Positions 40,622-49,635 of a stretch of 64,000 nucleotides of DNA are shown one piece after another. How positions within the stretch are numbered: the first letter of the stretch is position 1; each line of letters starts with the position of its first letter. The DNA is taken from contig DATLYW010000012.1 of the NCBI GenBank assembly GCA_035574315.1, positions 1 to 64,000 on the forward strand, in the 5' to 3' direction. Position numbers and translations under genes: made by a program. This stretch comes from Candidatus Zixiibacteriota bacterium (GTDB lineage Bacteria; Desulfobacterota; Binatia; UBA9968). The notes below the pieces were generated by a model. That model saw only the letters and a program-made list of their open reading frames with translations, ran no database searches and had not been told where the DNA came from.

Positions 40622-41124
40622 GGTTTTTCCTTGATCTCCTTGCGCGCGATCACCACGGCCCCGATGAGCGCCGCGAGCAGGACCAGCGATGCCAGCTCGA
40701 ATGGCAACAGGTAAGTCTCGAGAAAAAGATCGCCGATCTTTCCGGTGGTGGCCGCGTAGGCCGTCTCCTTGGCCTTCGCCCACGGCGTCTGTCCCGCGGT
40801 TCCGACGAGCAATCCGAGCAGAATCGCCACCAGAATCAGGGCCGGCACCCGCCCGGCCGCGCGGTTGGTGATTTGCACATCAGTGATGCGGTGGGTGAGC
40901 ATGACGGCGAACAGGATCAGGATCAAGATGCCCCCCACGTAGATCAGCAGTTGAACGGCGGCCACGAAGTCCGCGCCGAGGAAAACATAAAGCCCCGCCA
41001 CGCCCATGAAAGTGCCGAGCAGAGAGAAAGCCGAGTAGATGATGTTCCGGGAGAAGGCCACCATCACGGCTGACCCGATCGTAACCAGCGCGATGAAATA
41101 GAAGACCGCTGCGGAAATATCCAT
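40618..41124 (-). CDS. nuoJ: NADH-quinone oxidoreductase subunit J
   Basis: 168-aa membrane subunit with five helices and the conserved LLGTFMGVAGLYVFLGADF and AVQLLIYVGGILILILFAVML segments, including the pi-bulge helix region. ATG at 41124. A 119-nt gap containing two hairpins separates it from nuoI upstream; nuoK is coupled to it. Confidence 0.95.
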   Translation of the reverse strand: MDISAAVFYFIALVTIGSAVMVAFSRNIIYSAFSLLGTFMGVAGLYVFLGADFVAAVQLLIYVGGILILILFAVMLTHRITDVQITNRAAGRVPALILVAILLGLLVGTAGQTPWAKAKETAYAATTGKIGDLFLETYLLPFELASLVLLAALIGAVVIARKEIKEKP

Positions 41125-41151
41125 AAGCTTAAGTAGGTATTCGGGGTCGTT

Positions 41152-41202
41152 GAAAGCCGGAAGGCTTTCCGGGTCAATTACCGGAAGATCCGTTCCGGAT
41201 CA
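41152..41202. repeat. Pair of inverted repeats in the nuoI-nuoJ gap
   Basis: GAAAGCC-GGAA-GGCTTTC (41152-41169) is a perfect 7-bp hairpin. A second imperfect palindrome built on CCGGAAGATCCGTTCCGGAT follows (about 41181-41200). This is the only sizeable gap inside the otherwise tight nuo operon apart from nuoK-nuoL, so the hairpins may stabilise or trim the mRNA. Confidence 0.5.
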
Positions 41203-41243
41203 AGCGTATTCGAAGACCTGGAGCCTGCTTCCTGGTAAGCCGC

Positions 41244-41801
41244 CTACCCCTCCTCTGCAGCCGCCCCTCCTTCCGGCGTGGCGAACTCGTCGAGATATTT
41301 CTGACCGATCTCGACCTTGGCCGCCAGCCGGGGATCGGTCTCCCCGCCCTTCTTGGGCTTGTACAGGGGTTGCATCTTGGGCGCGAAGTGACGCACCAGC
41401 CCGGCGGGGTTGTAGCTCGCGCCCTCGAACTCCTGCGAATGGCGGATCGCCCCGGTCGGACAAGCCTCGGAACAGAGGCCGCAGTACATGCATTTGCAAA
41501 TATCGATGTCGAAATGGGTGAACTGCCGCTGCTTGGTCTCCTTGTTCATGTCGATCCCGATCGTGATGCAGGTGATCGGGCAGACCCGCTCGCACGCAAG
41601 GCAGCCGGTGCAGATGTCCAGATCGACCTCGAGGATCCCGCGATAGCGCCGCGGCAGGGTCTCCTGCACCGGCACCGGGATGCGGTCGGGATACTGGACC
41701 GTGATCGGCCGGCGCACGAGATGGGAGAAAGTGATCGTCATTCCCTCGAAGACCGTCCGGACCGTGTCCGTGATATCCCTCACGTAGGTGGCAAGGTTCA
41801 T
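41244..41801 (-). CDS. nuoI: NADH-quinone oxidoreductase subunit I (2x[4Fe-4S])
   Basis: 185-aa iron-sulfur subunit carrying clusters N6a/N6b. Both ferredoxin motifs are complete: CTGCLACERVCP and CKCMYCGLCSEACP. An N-terminal amphipathic region and a C-terminal tail with FAPKMQPLYKPKKG follow the family. It starts with ATG at 41801, 10 nt after nuoH. Confidence 0.96.
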   Translation of the reverse strand: MNLATYVRDITDTVRTVFEGMTITFSHLVRRPITVQYPDRIPVPVQETLPRRYRGILEVDLDICTGCLACERVCPITCITIGIDMNKETKQRQFTHFDIDICKCMYCGLCSEACPTGAIRHSQEFEGASYNPAGLVRHFAPKMQPLYKPKKGGETDPRLAAKVEIGQKYLDEFATPEGGAAAEEG

Positions 41802-41810
41802 GATCGCTTC

Positions 41811-42998
41811 CTAAATGTAGGGCTTGAAATAGAGCTCCGGCTTGGCGTGGCGGATCTGGAACATCACGCGGAGGAAAAAAATCACCACGAGCGCGACTCC
41901 GAGGCCGAACATCGCGCCGCTGGCGATTTCCTGAACGTCGCGCGGCAGGAACATCCAGCCGATCGTCCCGAGCAGACAGACGAACGCCAGCGGGACCATG
42001 TACTTCCAGCACAGCGTCATCAGCTGATCGACGCGCACCCGCGGCAACGTGGCGCGCACCCACATCGCGACGAACACCCACAGGTAGGCCTTGACGAAGA
42101 ACGCCAGGAACTGAAGCACCCCCAACAGCACGGGGTCGCCCGTGATCGGCGGCACCTGCCAGCCTCCCATGAACAGCGTCGTCGCCACCGCGCCGATCAC
42201 GTACAGGTTGCCCCACTCGGCGAAAAAGAAGAACAGGAAACGCATGCCGCTGTATTCGGTCACGTAACCGGCGACCAGCTCCGACTCGGCTTCGGGAATG
42301 TCGAAGGGCGTACGGTTGCCCTCGGCGAGCGCCGCGGTGAAATAGAGGAAGAAAGCAGCGAAGGTGAAGGGGTTGTGGAACAGGAACCAGTCCCAGGGAG
42401 CCCACCCCTGCGCGCGGATGATCCCCTGCATGCTCATCGTGCCGGCCAGGAACACCACGGTGAGCACGGCCAGGCCGGCGGGAATCTCGTAGCTCACGAT
42501 CTGCGCCGCCGAGCGCATCCCGCCGAGCAGCGACCATTTGTTGTTGGAGGACCAACCTGCCATGAGAATGCCCACGACGACCAGCGAGGTCACGGCCAGC
42601 ACGTAGAGAATTCCGATGTTGAGGTCCGCGACGATCAGGCGGCTGCCGAACGGGATCACGACGAAGGTGCAGAGAAAGCCCATGAAGACCACATACGGCG
42701 CCAGGGCGAAAAGCTTCTTGTCCGCGGCCGCCGGAATCAGGTCCTCCTTGAGCAGGTTCTTGATGCCGTCGGCGAGCCACTGCAGGATTCCCTGGGGCCC
42801 CACGCGGTTCGGACCGACGCGGGACTGCATGCGCGCCCACACCCTCCGCTCGAGCCAGCTCGTCACGCCCGCCAGCGGCGCGACGAAAACCGAAAGCACG
42901 ACCAGCGCGACGAGCACCATGGCGCCGGCGTAAACCAGCTCCTTGGGAACGCCGGCGAAATAGCCTTGTTGGATCAGTTGGTCGAGATAAGCTTGCAT
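41811..42998 (-). CDS. nuoH: NADH-quinone oxidoreductase subunit H
   Basis: 395-aa membrane subunit forming part of the quinone chamber. It has LERRVWARMQSRVGPNRVGPQGILQWLADG, the acidic loop FDIPEAESELVAGYVTEYSGM and RATLPRVRVDQLM. It has about eight helices. ATG at 42998, 17 nt after nuoD. In NADH-linked operons nuoE, F and G sit between D and H; none is here. Confidence 0.96.
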   Translation of the reverse strand: MQAYLDQLIQQGYFAGVPKELVYAGAMVLVALVVLSVFVAPLAGVTSWLERRVWARMQSRVGPNRVGPQGILQWLADGIKNLLKEDLIPAAADKKLFALAPYVVFMGFLCTFVVIPFGSRLIVADLNIGILYVLAVTSLVVVGILMAGWSSNNKWSLLGGMRSAAQIVSYEIPAGLAVLTVVFLAGTMSMQGIIRAQGWAPWDWFLFHNPFTFAAFFLYFTAALAEGNRTPFDIPEAESELVAGYVTEYSGMRFLFFFFAEWGNLYVIGAVATTLFMGGWQVPPITGDPVLLGVLQFLAFFVKAYLWVFVAMWVRATLPRVRVDQLMTLCWKYMVPLAFVCLLGTIGWMFLPRDVQEIASGAMFGLGVALVVIFFLRVMFQIRHAKPELYFKPYI

Positions 42999-43014
42999 GC
43001 GCCGTTCTTCCCGC

Positions 43015-44163
43015 TCAGCGATCGATCTCCGGAGCGTCGACGTCGAGGCTGCCGATCAACGCGATCAGGTCGGCGACCATGATCCCCCGGCTGAGCTTGT
43101 CGATGATGCTCATGGCCGTAAAAGATCCCGTGCGGATCCGCACCCGATACGGGTACTCGCTGCCGTCGCTCACTACGTAAAACCCCATATCCCCCCGGGG
43201 AGCTTCGACCCGCGCGTAGCACTCGCCGGCCGGCGGTTTGAACTTCCGCGGCACCTTGGCGATCGCCGGCCCCTTCGGCAGCATCTTCAGGCACTGCCGC
43301 AGGATCTTGCAGCTCTCCTGCATCTCCCGAATCCGGACCCAGTAACGGTCGAAGCTGTCGCCCAGCTTGCCCACCGCGCCGCTTCCTACCGGAACTTCGA
43401 ACTCGAGCTCCGGATAGATCGAATAGGGAATGTCGCGGCGGATGTCCCACCGGACTCCGGACCCCCGGAGGTTGGGACCGACCAGGTTGTAGGACAGGGC
43501 GTCTTCGCGGCTGATCACCGCCACGCCCGCGAGCCTCTCCCTGAAGATCTTGTTTTCCGACAGGAGCCGGTTGAACTCGTCGACGATCGGCTCGAAGTGA
43601 TCGAGAAACCGGGCGATGCGCTCGCAGGTCTCCGGCAGGATGTCGTAGCCGACTCCGCCGATGCGGATGTAGTTGTACGTCAGGCGCGCGCCGCAAATCT
43701 CTTCCATCAGGTCGTTGATGGACTCGCGCTCGCGCAGGGCGTGGACGAAGGGAGTCATCGCGCCGATGTCCTGCCCGAACGTCCCCACCGAGATCAGATG
43801 GCTCGCGATGCGGTTGAGCTCGCAGGCGATCACCCGGCAGAACTCGCCGCGGCGCGCCACCTCCACCCCGCCGAGCCTCTCCGCTGCCATGCAAAAACCC
43901 TGGTTGGCGAACATCGCCGCCAGGTAGTCCGCCCGGTCGGTGTAGGGGACGTAGCCGTGCCAGGTCACCTTTTCGCCGATCTTCTCGATCGAGCGGTGCA
44001 GATAGCCCACGTCGGGGATCGCCTCCCCGATCACTTCACCGTCGGTCTTCACCACGAAACGAAGCACCCCGTGCGTGCTCGGGTGCTGCGGCCCGACGCT
44101 GAGCGTCATCTCTTCCGTGAACACGCCTTCCGTCTGAAGGGAGGGAACGTCGTTCATGAGCAT
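43015..44163 (-). CDS. nuoD: NADH-quinone oxidoreductase subunit D
   Basis: 382-aa 49-kDa subunit at the quinone site. It shows [37 protein letters not shown], the tyrosine in YTDRADYL and the C-terminal [21 protein letters not shown]. It starts 1 nt after the nuoC stop with ATG 44163 (a second ATG at 44157 is possible). NuoC and NuoD are separate, not fused. Confidence 0.96.
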   Translation of the reverse strand: MLMNDVPSLQTEGVFTEEMTLSVGPQHPSTHGVLRFVVKTDGEVIGEAIPDVGYLHRSIEKIGEKVTWHGYVPYTDRADYLAAMFANQGFCMAAERLGGVEVARRGEFCRVIACELNRIASHLISVGTFGQDIGAMTPFVHALRERESINDLMEEICGARLTYNYIRIGGVGYDILPETCERIARFLDHFEPIVDEFNRLLSENKIFRERLAGVAVISREDALSYNLVGPNLRGSGVRWDIRRDIPYSIYPELEFEVPVGSGAVGKLGDSFDRYWVRIREMQESCKILRQCLKMLPKGPAIAKVPRKFKPPAGECYARVEAPRGDMGFYVVSDGSEYPYRVRIRTGSFTAMSIIDKLSRGIMVADLIALIGSLDVDAPEIDR

Positions 44164-44164
44164 C

Positions 44165-44671
44165 CTACCGCAAAAGCTTTTCGACCAGCGGTGCGCGCTG
44201 TGTGCTGATGCCGTCGTATTCTTCCTGCTCGACGTAGTCCTTGCGCAACGGGTGTCCCACCCAGTCCTCCGGCAACATGATGCGGCGCAGGTCGCTGTGG
44301 CCCACGAAAACGACGCCGAACAGATCGAAGACTTCGCGCTCGAACCAGTTGGCGACCTTCCAGACCTCCTCGACCGTGGCGATCTGCGGGTTGTCGCGGG
44401 GCAGATCGACCTTCAAGACGATCTGGTGGCGCTTCTCGTACGAAAAAAGATGATAGACCACCTGGATCTTTTCGGCCTTAGGCCAGTCGAGCGCGGTAAG
44501 ATCCGACAGCACCTCGAATTTCAGATCGGGGTCGTCGCGGAGAAAACGGCACACCTCCACGATCGCCTCGGCAGCTACCGTGCAATAGGGTTCGTGCACC
44601 TCTCCCTTGAACTCGCCGACCTTTCCCGGGAATCGGCTTTCGAGGCGCGCGTAGATTTCCGGAGCTTCCAT
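44165..44671 (-). CDS. nuoC: NADH-quinone oxidoreductase subunit C
   Basis: 168-aa 30-kDa subunit of the peripheral arm. Family features: [37 protein letters not shown] and the signature [38 protein letters not shown] (only partly listed by function). It lies between nuoB and nuoD with gaps of 5 and 1 nt. Confidence 0.95.
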   Translation of the reverse strand: MEAPEIYARLESRFPGKVGEFKGEVHEPYCTVAAEAIVEVCRFLRDDPDLKFEVLSDLTALDWPKAEKIQVVYHLFSYEKRHQIVLKVDLPRDNPQIATVEEVWKVANWFEREVFDLFGVVFVGHSDLRRIMLPEDWVGHPLRKDYVEQEEYDGISTQRAPLVEKLLR

Positions 44672-44676
44672 CCCGC

Positions 44677-45189
44677 CTAGGCTTCGAGCCGCTCCTGGGC
44701 GGCCGATGAGGGGCGCACCAGCCAGCGCTCGCGCATCATTTTGTCCTGGATCCGCAGCAGCCCCTCGGTCAGAGCTTCGGGCCGCGGCGGACAGCCCGGG
44801 ACGTAAACATCGACTGGAATGATCTTGTCGACCCCCTTACAGACCGAGTAGGCGAGCTGGAACAGGCCGCCGCAGTTCGAGCAGCTCCCCATTGAAATCA
44901 CGTACTTGGGGTCGGGCATCTGATCGTAAAGGAGCTTGGTCCGCTTGGCCATTTTGTAAGTGAGCGTGCCCGCGACGATCATCAGGTCCGACTGCCGCGG
45001 CGTGGCCCTTGGCACCGCGCCGAAGCGGTCCAGGTCGGCCCGCGGCCCGCCCGTCTGCATCAGCTCGATCGCGCAGCAGGCCAGCCCGAAGAGCATGTAC
45101 CACTGCGAGGAGGCGCGACCCCAGTTGAGGATCTGATCGACCTTCGTCGTGAAAACCGTCTCGGGAAGAGTGTTGAGCAGCGGTTTCAT
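44677..45189 (-). CDS. nuoB: NADH-quinone oxidoreductase subunit B (cluster N2)
   Basis: 170-aa subunit holding the terminal [4Fe-4S] cluster N2. Ligands are the tandem cysteines in LACCAIELM, then MGSCSNCGG and [16 protein letters not shown]. Length and motif order are normal. ATG at 45189, 22 nt after nuoA. Confidence 0.97.
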   Translation of the reverse strand: MKPLLNTLPETVFTTKVDQILNWGRASSQWYMLFGLACCAIELMQTGGPRADLDRFGAVPRATPRQSDLMIVAGTLTYKMAKRTKLLYDQMPDPKYVISMGSCSNCGGLFQLAYSVCKGVDKIIPVDVYVPGCPPRPEALTEGLLRIQDKMMRERWLVRPSSAAQERLEA

Positions 45190-45211
45190 CGAACCTCCCG
45201 GCTCTCAAAAC

Positions 45212-45598
45212 CTACGCCTTGACCTTTTTCACCCACTCGAGGTCGCCCTTCGCCCAGGCATAAACCAGGCCGAGAAACAGGATCCCGACGAACACCAGGA
45301 TCTCGACAAAGGCGAACAACCCGCGCCCGCTTTCCAGCATTCCCCGAAATACCGTGGCGACCGGGAAGATGAAGGCGATTTCAACCTCGAAGATGATAAA
45401 GATCAGGGCGACCAGATAGAAGCGGATGTTGAAGTTGACCCAGGCGCTCCCCATCGACGGCTCGCCGCACTCATAGGTGGAGAGCTTCCTCACCTGCGGA
45501 TTGTATGGCCTCAGCAATCGGCCAATCAGCAGGTTCACCCCGACGAACGCGAGCGCCAGGATGGTAAACACCAACACGTTGGCGAAATCAAATAACAT
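45212..45598 (-). CDS. nuoA: NADH-quinone oxidoreductase subunit A
   Basis: 128-aa membrane subunit with three helices and the conserved [35 protein letters not shown] block at the quinone-site loop. It is the first gene of the operon, with ATG at 45598 and a promoter at 45648-45677. The ribosome-binding site is weak. Confidence 0.95.
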   Translation of the reverse strand: MLFDFANVLVFTILALAFVGVNLLIGRLLRPYNPQVRKLSTYECGEPSMGSAWVNFNIRFYLVALIFIIFEVEIAFIFPVATVFRGMLESGRGLFAFVEILVFVGILFLGLVYAWAKGDLEWVKKVKA

Positions 45599-45647
45599 CG
45601 CAACTATCCGTAGTTACACGTTACGGTGGATGAAGCGAAGCTTTTCC

Positions 45648-45677
45648 ACTATAGGCACAAAAATTTTCCGGAATCAA
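45648..45677 (-). promoter_or_regulatory. Promoter of the nuo operon
   Basis: Minus strand: TTGATT (45672-45677), an 18-nt spacer and TATAGT (45648-45653), about 50 nt before nuoA. It is the only good -35/-10 pair in the 279-nt gap to the divergent hydrolase gene. Confidence 0.6.
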
Positions 45678-45877
45678 CGGCCGAACCAGACCGGAGGCGC
45701 TCGCGCCCGCCCGTCGGCGGAAGGCGCCCCCGCGGCTTTCCAAGGCCGTTACGGCACGGTGTCCCCCCGATTGCCATCCGATCGGTCTTTGACTAGATTC
45801 GAACCTCGAAAAAAACGGCGCCCAGGCGCCCGCCCCGCGGCCTTCGAGCGGGACTGGCGCGGCTTTGCGGAGGGACC

Positions 45878-47089
45878 ATGCGGATTGAAACCGAACGAAA
45901 GATGAGACGCTGGCGCGAGCAGCGCTGGCTCCTGGATCAGGTCATCCAGACGCGGGGGCTGGACTGGGATCAGGGGCGCACGGGAAAGATCCTCCGGAAC
46001 TGCGGCCCCGCCGTGCACAGCGACCTTCAGGAAATCGCCCGCCGGATCCAGAAATTCACCGACATTCCGCGTGAGTTTTCCAAAGCCGCCGCTCGCCGCG
46101 AAGCGCTGGCCCGGGAGACCGAAACGGCGGGGCATCTGGTGGAGGCCCGCGAGCATTACTACATCGCGTCGGTCTTCTACACCAACGCCATGTGGGCGAT
46201 CTACGAGGACCACAACCCCAAGCGCATCGCCTGGCAGGAACGAAAACGCGCCTGCTACGATAAGTTCATTCAGTACGCGGGCCGGCCGATCGAGCGGGTG
46301 GAGCTGCCGTACCAGGGGAACTTCGTCCAGGCGTTGCTGCATCTGCCTCCCGGCCGCAGCCAGGGAGAAAAAGTCCCTTGCGTCATGTACATCCCCGGGA
46401 TGGACGGGGTCAAGGAAGACACCCCCATGAACAACGATCCGCTGCTGGAGCGGGGAATCGCGGTCTTCGCCGTCGACGGGCCCGGACAGGGCGAAACCCG
46501 CGAGCGTGGCATCAAATGCACCGCCTCGAACTACGAGGACGTCGGGCGGCTTGCGTGCGACTACCTCGTGCGCCGGCCGGAGATTGACGCCGGGCGCCTC
46601 GGCGTCCTGGGGTCGAGCATGGGCTCGTACTGGGCGCCGCGCGTGGTCGCCGCCGAGCCGAGATTCAAGGCGTGTGCGGTAAGCGGAGTGTGCATGGAGC
46701 CGGGGCAGTTCGCGATCTTCAACATGTCCTCGCCGACCTTCAAGCTCAATTACATGTACATGTCCGGCTACGACGACGAGGCGGCGTTCGACGAGTTCGC
46801 CAAAACCCTCACGCTCGAAGGCGTCGCCGCCAGGATCACCTGCCCCTACATGATCGTCGCCGGGGAAGACGACGAGCACTGCGATATGAAGTTCGTCTAT
46901 CAGTTCATGGAAGAGCTCAAAAGCCCCAAGGTCCTGGTCGTTTACGAGGGCGAGAAGCACTCGATCCGAAACCCGCGCGCCCGAGTGCTGCTCATCAACT
47001 GGCTCGCCGACCGGCTGGCGGGGAAACCTTTCAAGTCGGAGAAGATTTACGTCGAGACCAGCGGCCGCGAGATCCATTCGGACTGGTAG
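45878..47089 (+). CDS. Alpha/beta hydrolase (2,6-dihydropseudooxynicotine hydrolase / FrsA-like)
   Basis: 403 aa. Residues 1-120 are a helical cap; the alpha/beta hydrolase fold follows with VPCVMYIPGMDGVKED, the nucleophile elbow GSSMGS, an acidic residue in VAGEDDEHCD and the catalytic histidine in GEKHS. The N-terminal helical domain plus this core matches the C-C bond hydrolase group that includes 2,6-dihydropseudooxynicotine hydrolase. The real substrate is unknown. ATG at 45878 is divergent from the nuo operon. Confidence 0.85.
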   Translation: MRIETERKMRRWREQRWLLDQVIQTRGLDWDQGRTGKILRNCGPAVHSDLQEIARRIQKFTDIPREFSKAAARREALARETETAGHLVEAREHYYIASVFYTNAMWAIYEDHNPKRIAWQERKRACYDKFIQYAGRPIERVELPYQGNFVQALLHLPPGRSQGEKVPCVMYIPGMDGVKEDTPMNNDPLLERGIAVFAVDGPGQGETRERGIKCTASNYEDVGRLACDYLVRRPEIDAGRLGVLGSSMGSYWAPRVVAAEPRFKACAVSGVCMEPGQFAIFNMSSPTFKLNYMYMSGYDDEAAFDEFAKTLTLEGVAARITCPYMIVAGEDDEHCDMKFVYQFMEELKSPKVLVVYEGEKHSIRNPRARVLLINWLADRLAGKPFKSEKIYVETSGREIHSDW

Positions 47090-47149
47090 CCGGAACCGAC
47101 CTTCTTTTCGCGCGTGCTCGTTGTGGCACGGGCGGCAAACGGCCCTTCC

Positions 47150-48343
47150 ATGCGAATCGGCTACGGAGAGCTGATCGGCGGCCTGAGCGGCGACATGTTC
47201 GCCGGCGCGCTGATCGACGCGGGTTTGTCCCTGCGCAAGCTCGATCGGGAGCTCCGAAAAATCCCGGGGCTTCGCTTCGAGCTCAGGGCCTCAACCCGGA
47301 CCGTTCACGGCGTTCGGGCACGCCGCCTGAGCGTCACGCCGTCCGGAAAGCAGCCGCCGCGTTCCTGGCGGCAGATCAGGACGCTCATCGGCCGCAGCCG
47401 CCTTGCTCCCGAGTGCAAGGCCACCGCGCTAGAGATCTTCTCGCGGCTGGCGGCCGCGGAAGGGAAGATCCACGGCGTCCCTCCGGACCAGGTCCACTTT
47501 CACGAGATCGGGGCTGCAGATTCCATCGTCGACATCGTCGCCGCCGCCGTCGGCTGTCGCGAGCTCGGCTTGGGCGCTCTCCACTTCTCCAGCGTGCCGC
47601 TCGGGAGCGGCCTCGCCCGCTCGGCCCACGGCCCTTTGCCCGCCCCCGCGCCCGCGACGCTCGAGCTCCTGAAAGGAGTGCCGACCTACGGCGTTTCGGT
47701 TGCCGCCGAGACCGTGACCCCGACCGGCGCCGCGATCCTCAGGGTGCTCGGCCAATCCTTCGGCCGGCAACCCGGGATGACGATCGAGAAAATCGGCTAT
47801 GGCGCCGGGCGGCAGGACTTCGCCGAGCGCCCGAATCTCTTTCGCCTTCTCGTGGGAGAGGGCGAGCCTCCCTGGACCGAAGAGGAAATGCTCGTGATCG
47901 AGACGAACATCGACGACATGAACCCGGAGTTCTACGACTACGTCTTCGATCGCCTCTTCGCTGCGGGAGCGCGCGACGTCTTTCTCTCTCCGCTCCAGAT
48001 GAAGAAGAACCGCCCCGCCACACTGTTGCGCGTGCTCGCCGAGCCGTCGAAGCGGGAGGCGCTCGCACGGGTCCTTTTCCGGGAAACCTCCACGATCGGC
48101 CTGCGTTGCTACCTCGTAGGGCGCCTGGCGCTGCGTCGCTCGACGGCGAAGGTCAGGACCCGCTACGGCCCGGTGCGCGTGAAGATCGTCGACCAGCCCG
48201 ACGGGGAAAAACGTGCGACGCCGGAGTACGACGATCTCAAACGCATCGCCGCTGCGAGGCACTTGCCGCTCAAGCTGCTCTACGACGAGGCGATGCGCGC
48301 CATCGAGAAATCCGGTGCCCTCGCTCCGGCCGGAGATCGCTGA
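47150..48343 (+). CDS. larC: LarC-type nickel insertion protein
   Basis: 397-aa homologue of LarC, the CTP-dependent nickel insertase that finishes the nickel-pincer nucleotide of lactate racemase-type enzymes. It has GGLSGDMFAGALIDAG at the N-terminus, VHFHEIGAADSIVDIVAAAVG, ETVTPTGAAILR and the C-terminal ETNIDDMNPEFYDYVFDRLF. In some bacteria larC is split by a programmed frameshift; here it is one continuous frame. ATG at 47150 gives the family start. No larA, larB or larE is in the window. Confidence 0.92.
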   Translation: MRIGYGELIGGLSGDMFAGALIDAGLSLRKLDRELRKIPGLRFELRASTRTVHGVRARRLSVTPSGKQPPRSWRQIRTLIGRSRLAPECKATALEIFSRLAAAEGKIHGVPPDQVHFHEIGAADSIVDIVAAAVGCRELGLGALHFSSVPLGSGLARSAHGPLPAPAPATLELLKGVPTYGVSVAAETVTPTGAAILRVLGQSFGRQPGMTIEKIGYGAGRQDFAERPNLFRLLVGEGEPPWTEEEMLVIETNIDDMNPEFYDYVFDRLFAAGARDVFLSPLQMKKNRPATLLRVLAEPSKREALARVLFRETSTIGLRCYLVGRLALRRSTAKVRTRYGPVRVKIVDQPDGEKRATPEYDDLKRIAAARHLPLKLLYDEAMRAIEKSGALAPAGDR

Positions 48344-48351
48344 AGCGGGGA

Positions 48352-48702
48352 CTAATTCCCGACGTCCGGATAGCCCTTGAACTCGAGGCACGCTTCTACG
48401 GCCGCGCGCCAGCCGGCGAGGCTGCATCCCGGAGCCCGGTCGTAGCCGTGCCCGGGCCGGCGGGTGTCGTGGTTTACCGCGAGAGCGTTGAGCGGCGGCC
48501 AGCCGTTCTCGTGGCACCAGACGGCGATCTCCCGGAGCAGCTTTCCAACCGCCGGCTTCGCTCCCGGAAGGCGCGCGCGCTCGCAAAGCTCACCGTAGGT
48601 CAGCAGACAGGCGTCGAGACCCTCGCGTTTCCCTTCTCCCCGAGAGACGCTCTTTCGGTGCTCGAGCAGTACGCGGGCGATCGCTTCGGCTTCCGGGCTC
48701 AT
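48352..48702 (-). CDS. Hypothetical protein
   Basis: 116 aa, soluble, no signal or membrane segment. It reads LLTYGELCERARLPGAKPAVG, then IAVWCHENGWPPLNALAVNH and PGHGYDRAPGCSLAGW, suggesting a compact alpha/beta domain with conserved-looking Trp, Cys and His residues. I do not recognise the family with certainty. ATG at 48702 follows AGGTGAAAAG. It is convergent with larC (8-nt gap) and downstream of bioD with a 148-nt gap. Confidence 0.7.
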   Translation of the reverse strand: MSPEAEAIARVLLEHRKSVSRGEGKREGLDACLLTYGELCERARLPGAKPAVGKLLREIAVWCHENGWPPLNALAVNHDTRRPGHGYDRAPGCSLAGWRAAVEACLEFKGYPDVGN

Positions 48703-48850
48703 CTTTTCACCTGCCGCCGTCGCGTCCTGGCCGGTTGTTCTCGTACAGGGGCACCGGCTCCGCGTAAGCGCGGTGGAGGTCCGCCGTGCTCGGTCCCGCA
48801 GAACATCCCCGGGACCCGAACGAGCGTGCCGCGCCCGGCCGACTCGCACC

Positions 48851-49558
48851 TTAGTCCAGCACGCTCGCCAGCGCCTCGAAGCACAGTCGCTCCTCGAAGC
48901 GCCCGGCGAGCAGGGAATGTTCCACGTCCGTCTCCATGGGCTCGATCTCTCCCAGGCAAGGCACCGCCGTCAGGGTCGACAGCGCCTCGCGATTGGTTTC
49001 CGCCGCCAGCGACGCGTCCGCCGCGCTTCGGTTCAGCACGTACCCGAGCACGCGCAGCCCCTTGCAGCTCGCGTGCTCGAGCGTGAGCAGCAGATGATTG
49101 ATCGCCCCCAGGCGATTGGCCGCGACCACGATCACGGGGAGCTCCAGCAGGGCGGCGAGATCGGCAAAGGTGTAGGCCGGAAGGAGCGGAACCATCAGGC
49201 CGCCCGCGCCCTCGACCAGCGTGACGTCGTGCGCCGCGCGGATCTCGCGGTAGGAGCGCACGATGCGGTCGATCTCGATCCGAACCCCGTCGCGCTCGGC
49301 GGCCAGGCTCGGCGCGAGCGGCTCGCGCAGCGCGTAGGGGCAGACGACCTCGAGCGGGAGCTCGCAGCCCGATGCCGCTTTGAGGCGAGCGGCATCGTCG
49401 GGCAGCAGGCTTCCATCGGCCCGGGCGCAGCCCGTCTCGGCCGGCTTCATCACGCCCACACGATAGCCGCGACCGCGAAGCGATGCGGCAAGGCCGCAGG
49501 CAAAGAACGTCTTGCCCACCCCTGTATCCGTTCCGGTGATGAAAATTCCCCGACCCAT
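48851..49558 (-). CDS. bioD: Dethiobiotin synthetase
   Basis: 235-aa ATP-dependent carboxylase that closes the ureido ring in biotin synthesis. P-loop GTDTGVGKTFFACGLA, substrate loop VMKPAETGC, LVEGAGGLMVPL and VAANRLGAINHLLLTLEH are all present. ATG at 49558 gives the family start MGRGIFITGTDTG. It follows bioA on the same strand after 77 nt, completing bioF-bioA-bioD. Confidence 0.96.
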   Translation of the reverse strand: MGRGIFITGTDTGVGKTFFACGLAASLRGRGYRVGVMKPAETGCARADGSLLPDDAARLKAASGCELPLEVVCPYALREPLAPSLAAERDGVRIEIDRIVRSYREIRAAHDVTLVEGAGGLMVPLLPAYTFADLAALLELPVIVVAANRLGAINHLLLTLEHASCKGLRVLGYVLNRSAADASLAAETNREALSTLTAVPCLGEIEPMETDVEHSLLAGRFEERLCFEALASVLD

Positions 49559-49635
49559 GGGCTCGATCGGTACTCCGGCCGACGCCGACCGCGCCGGCAC
49601 CGCCGGCGCAAACCGGCTCTCCGGCCCCTGGCGCT

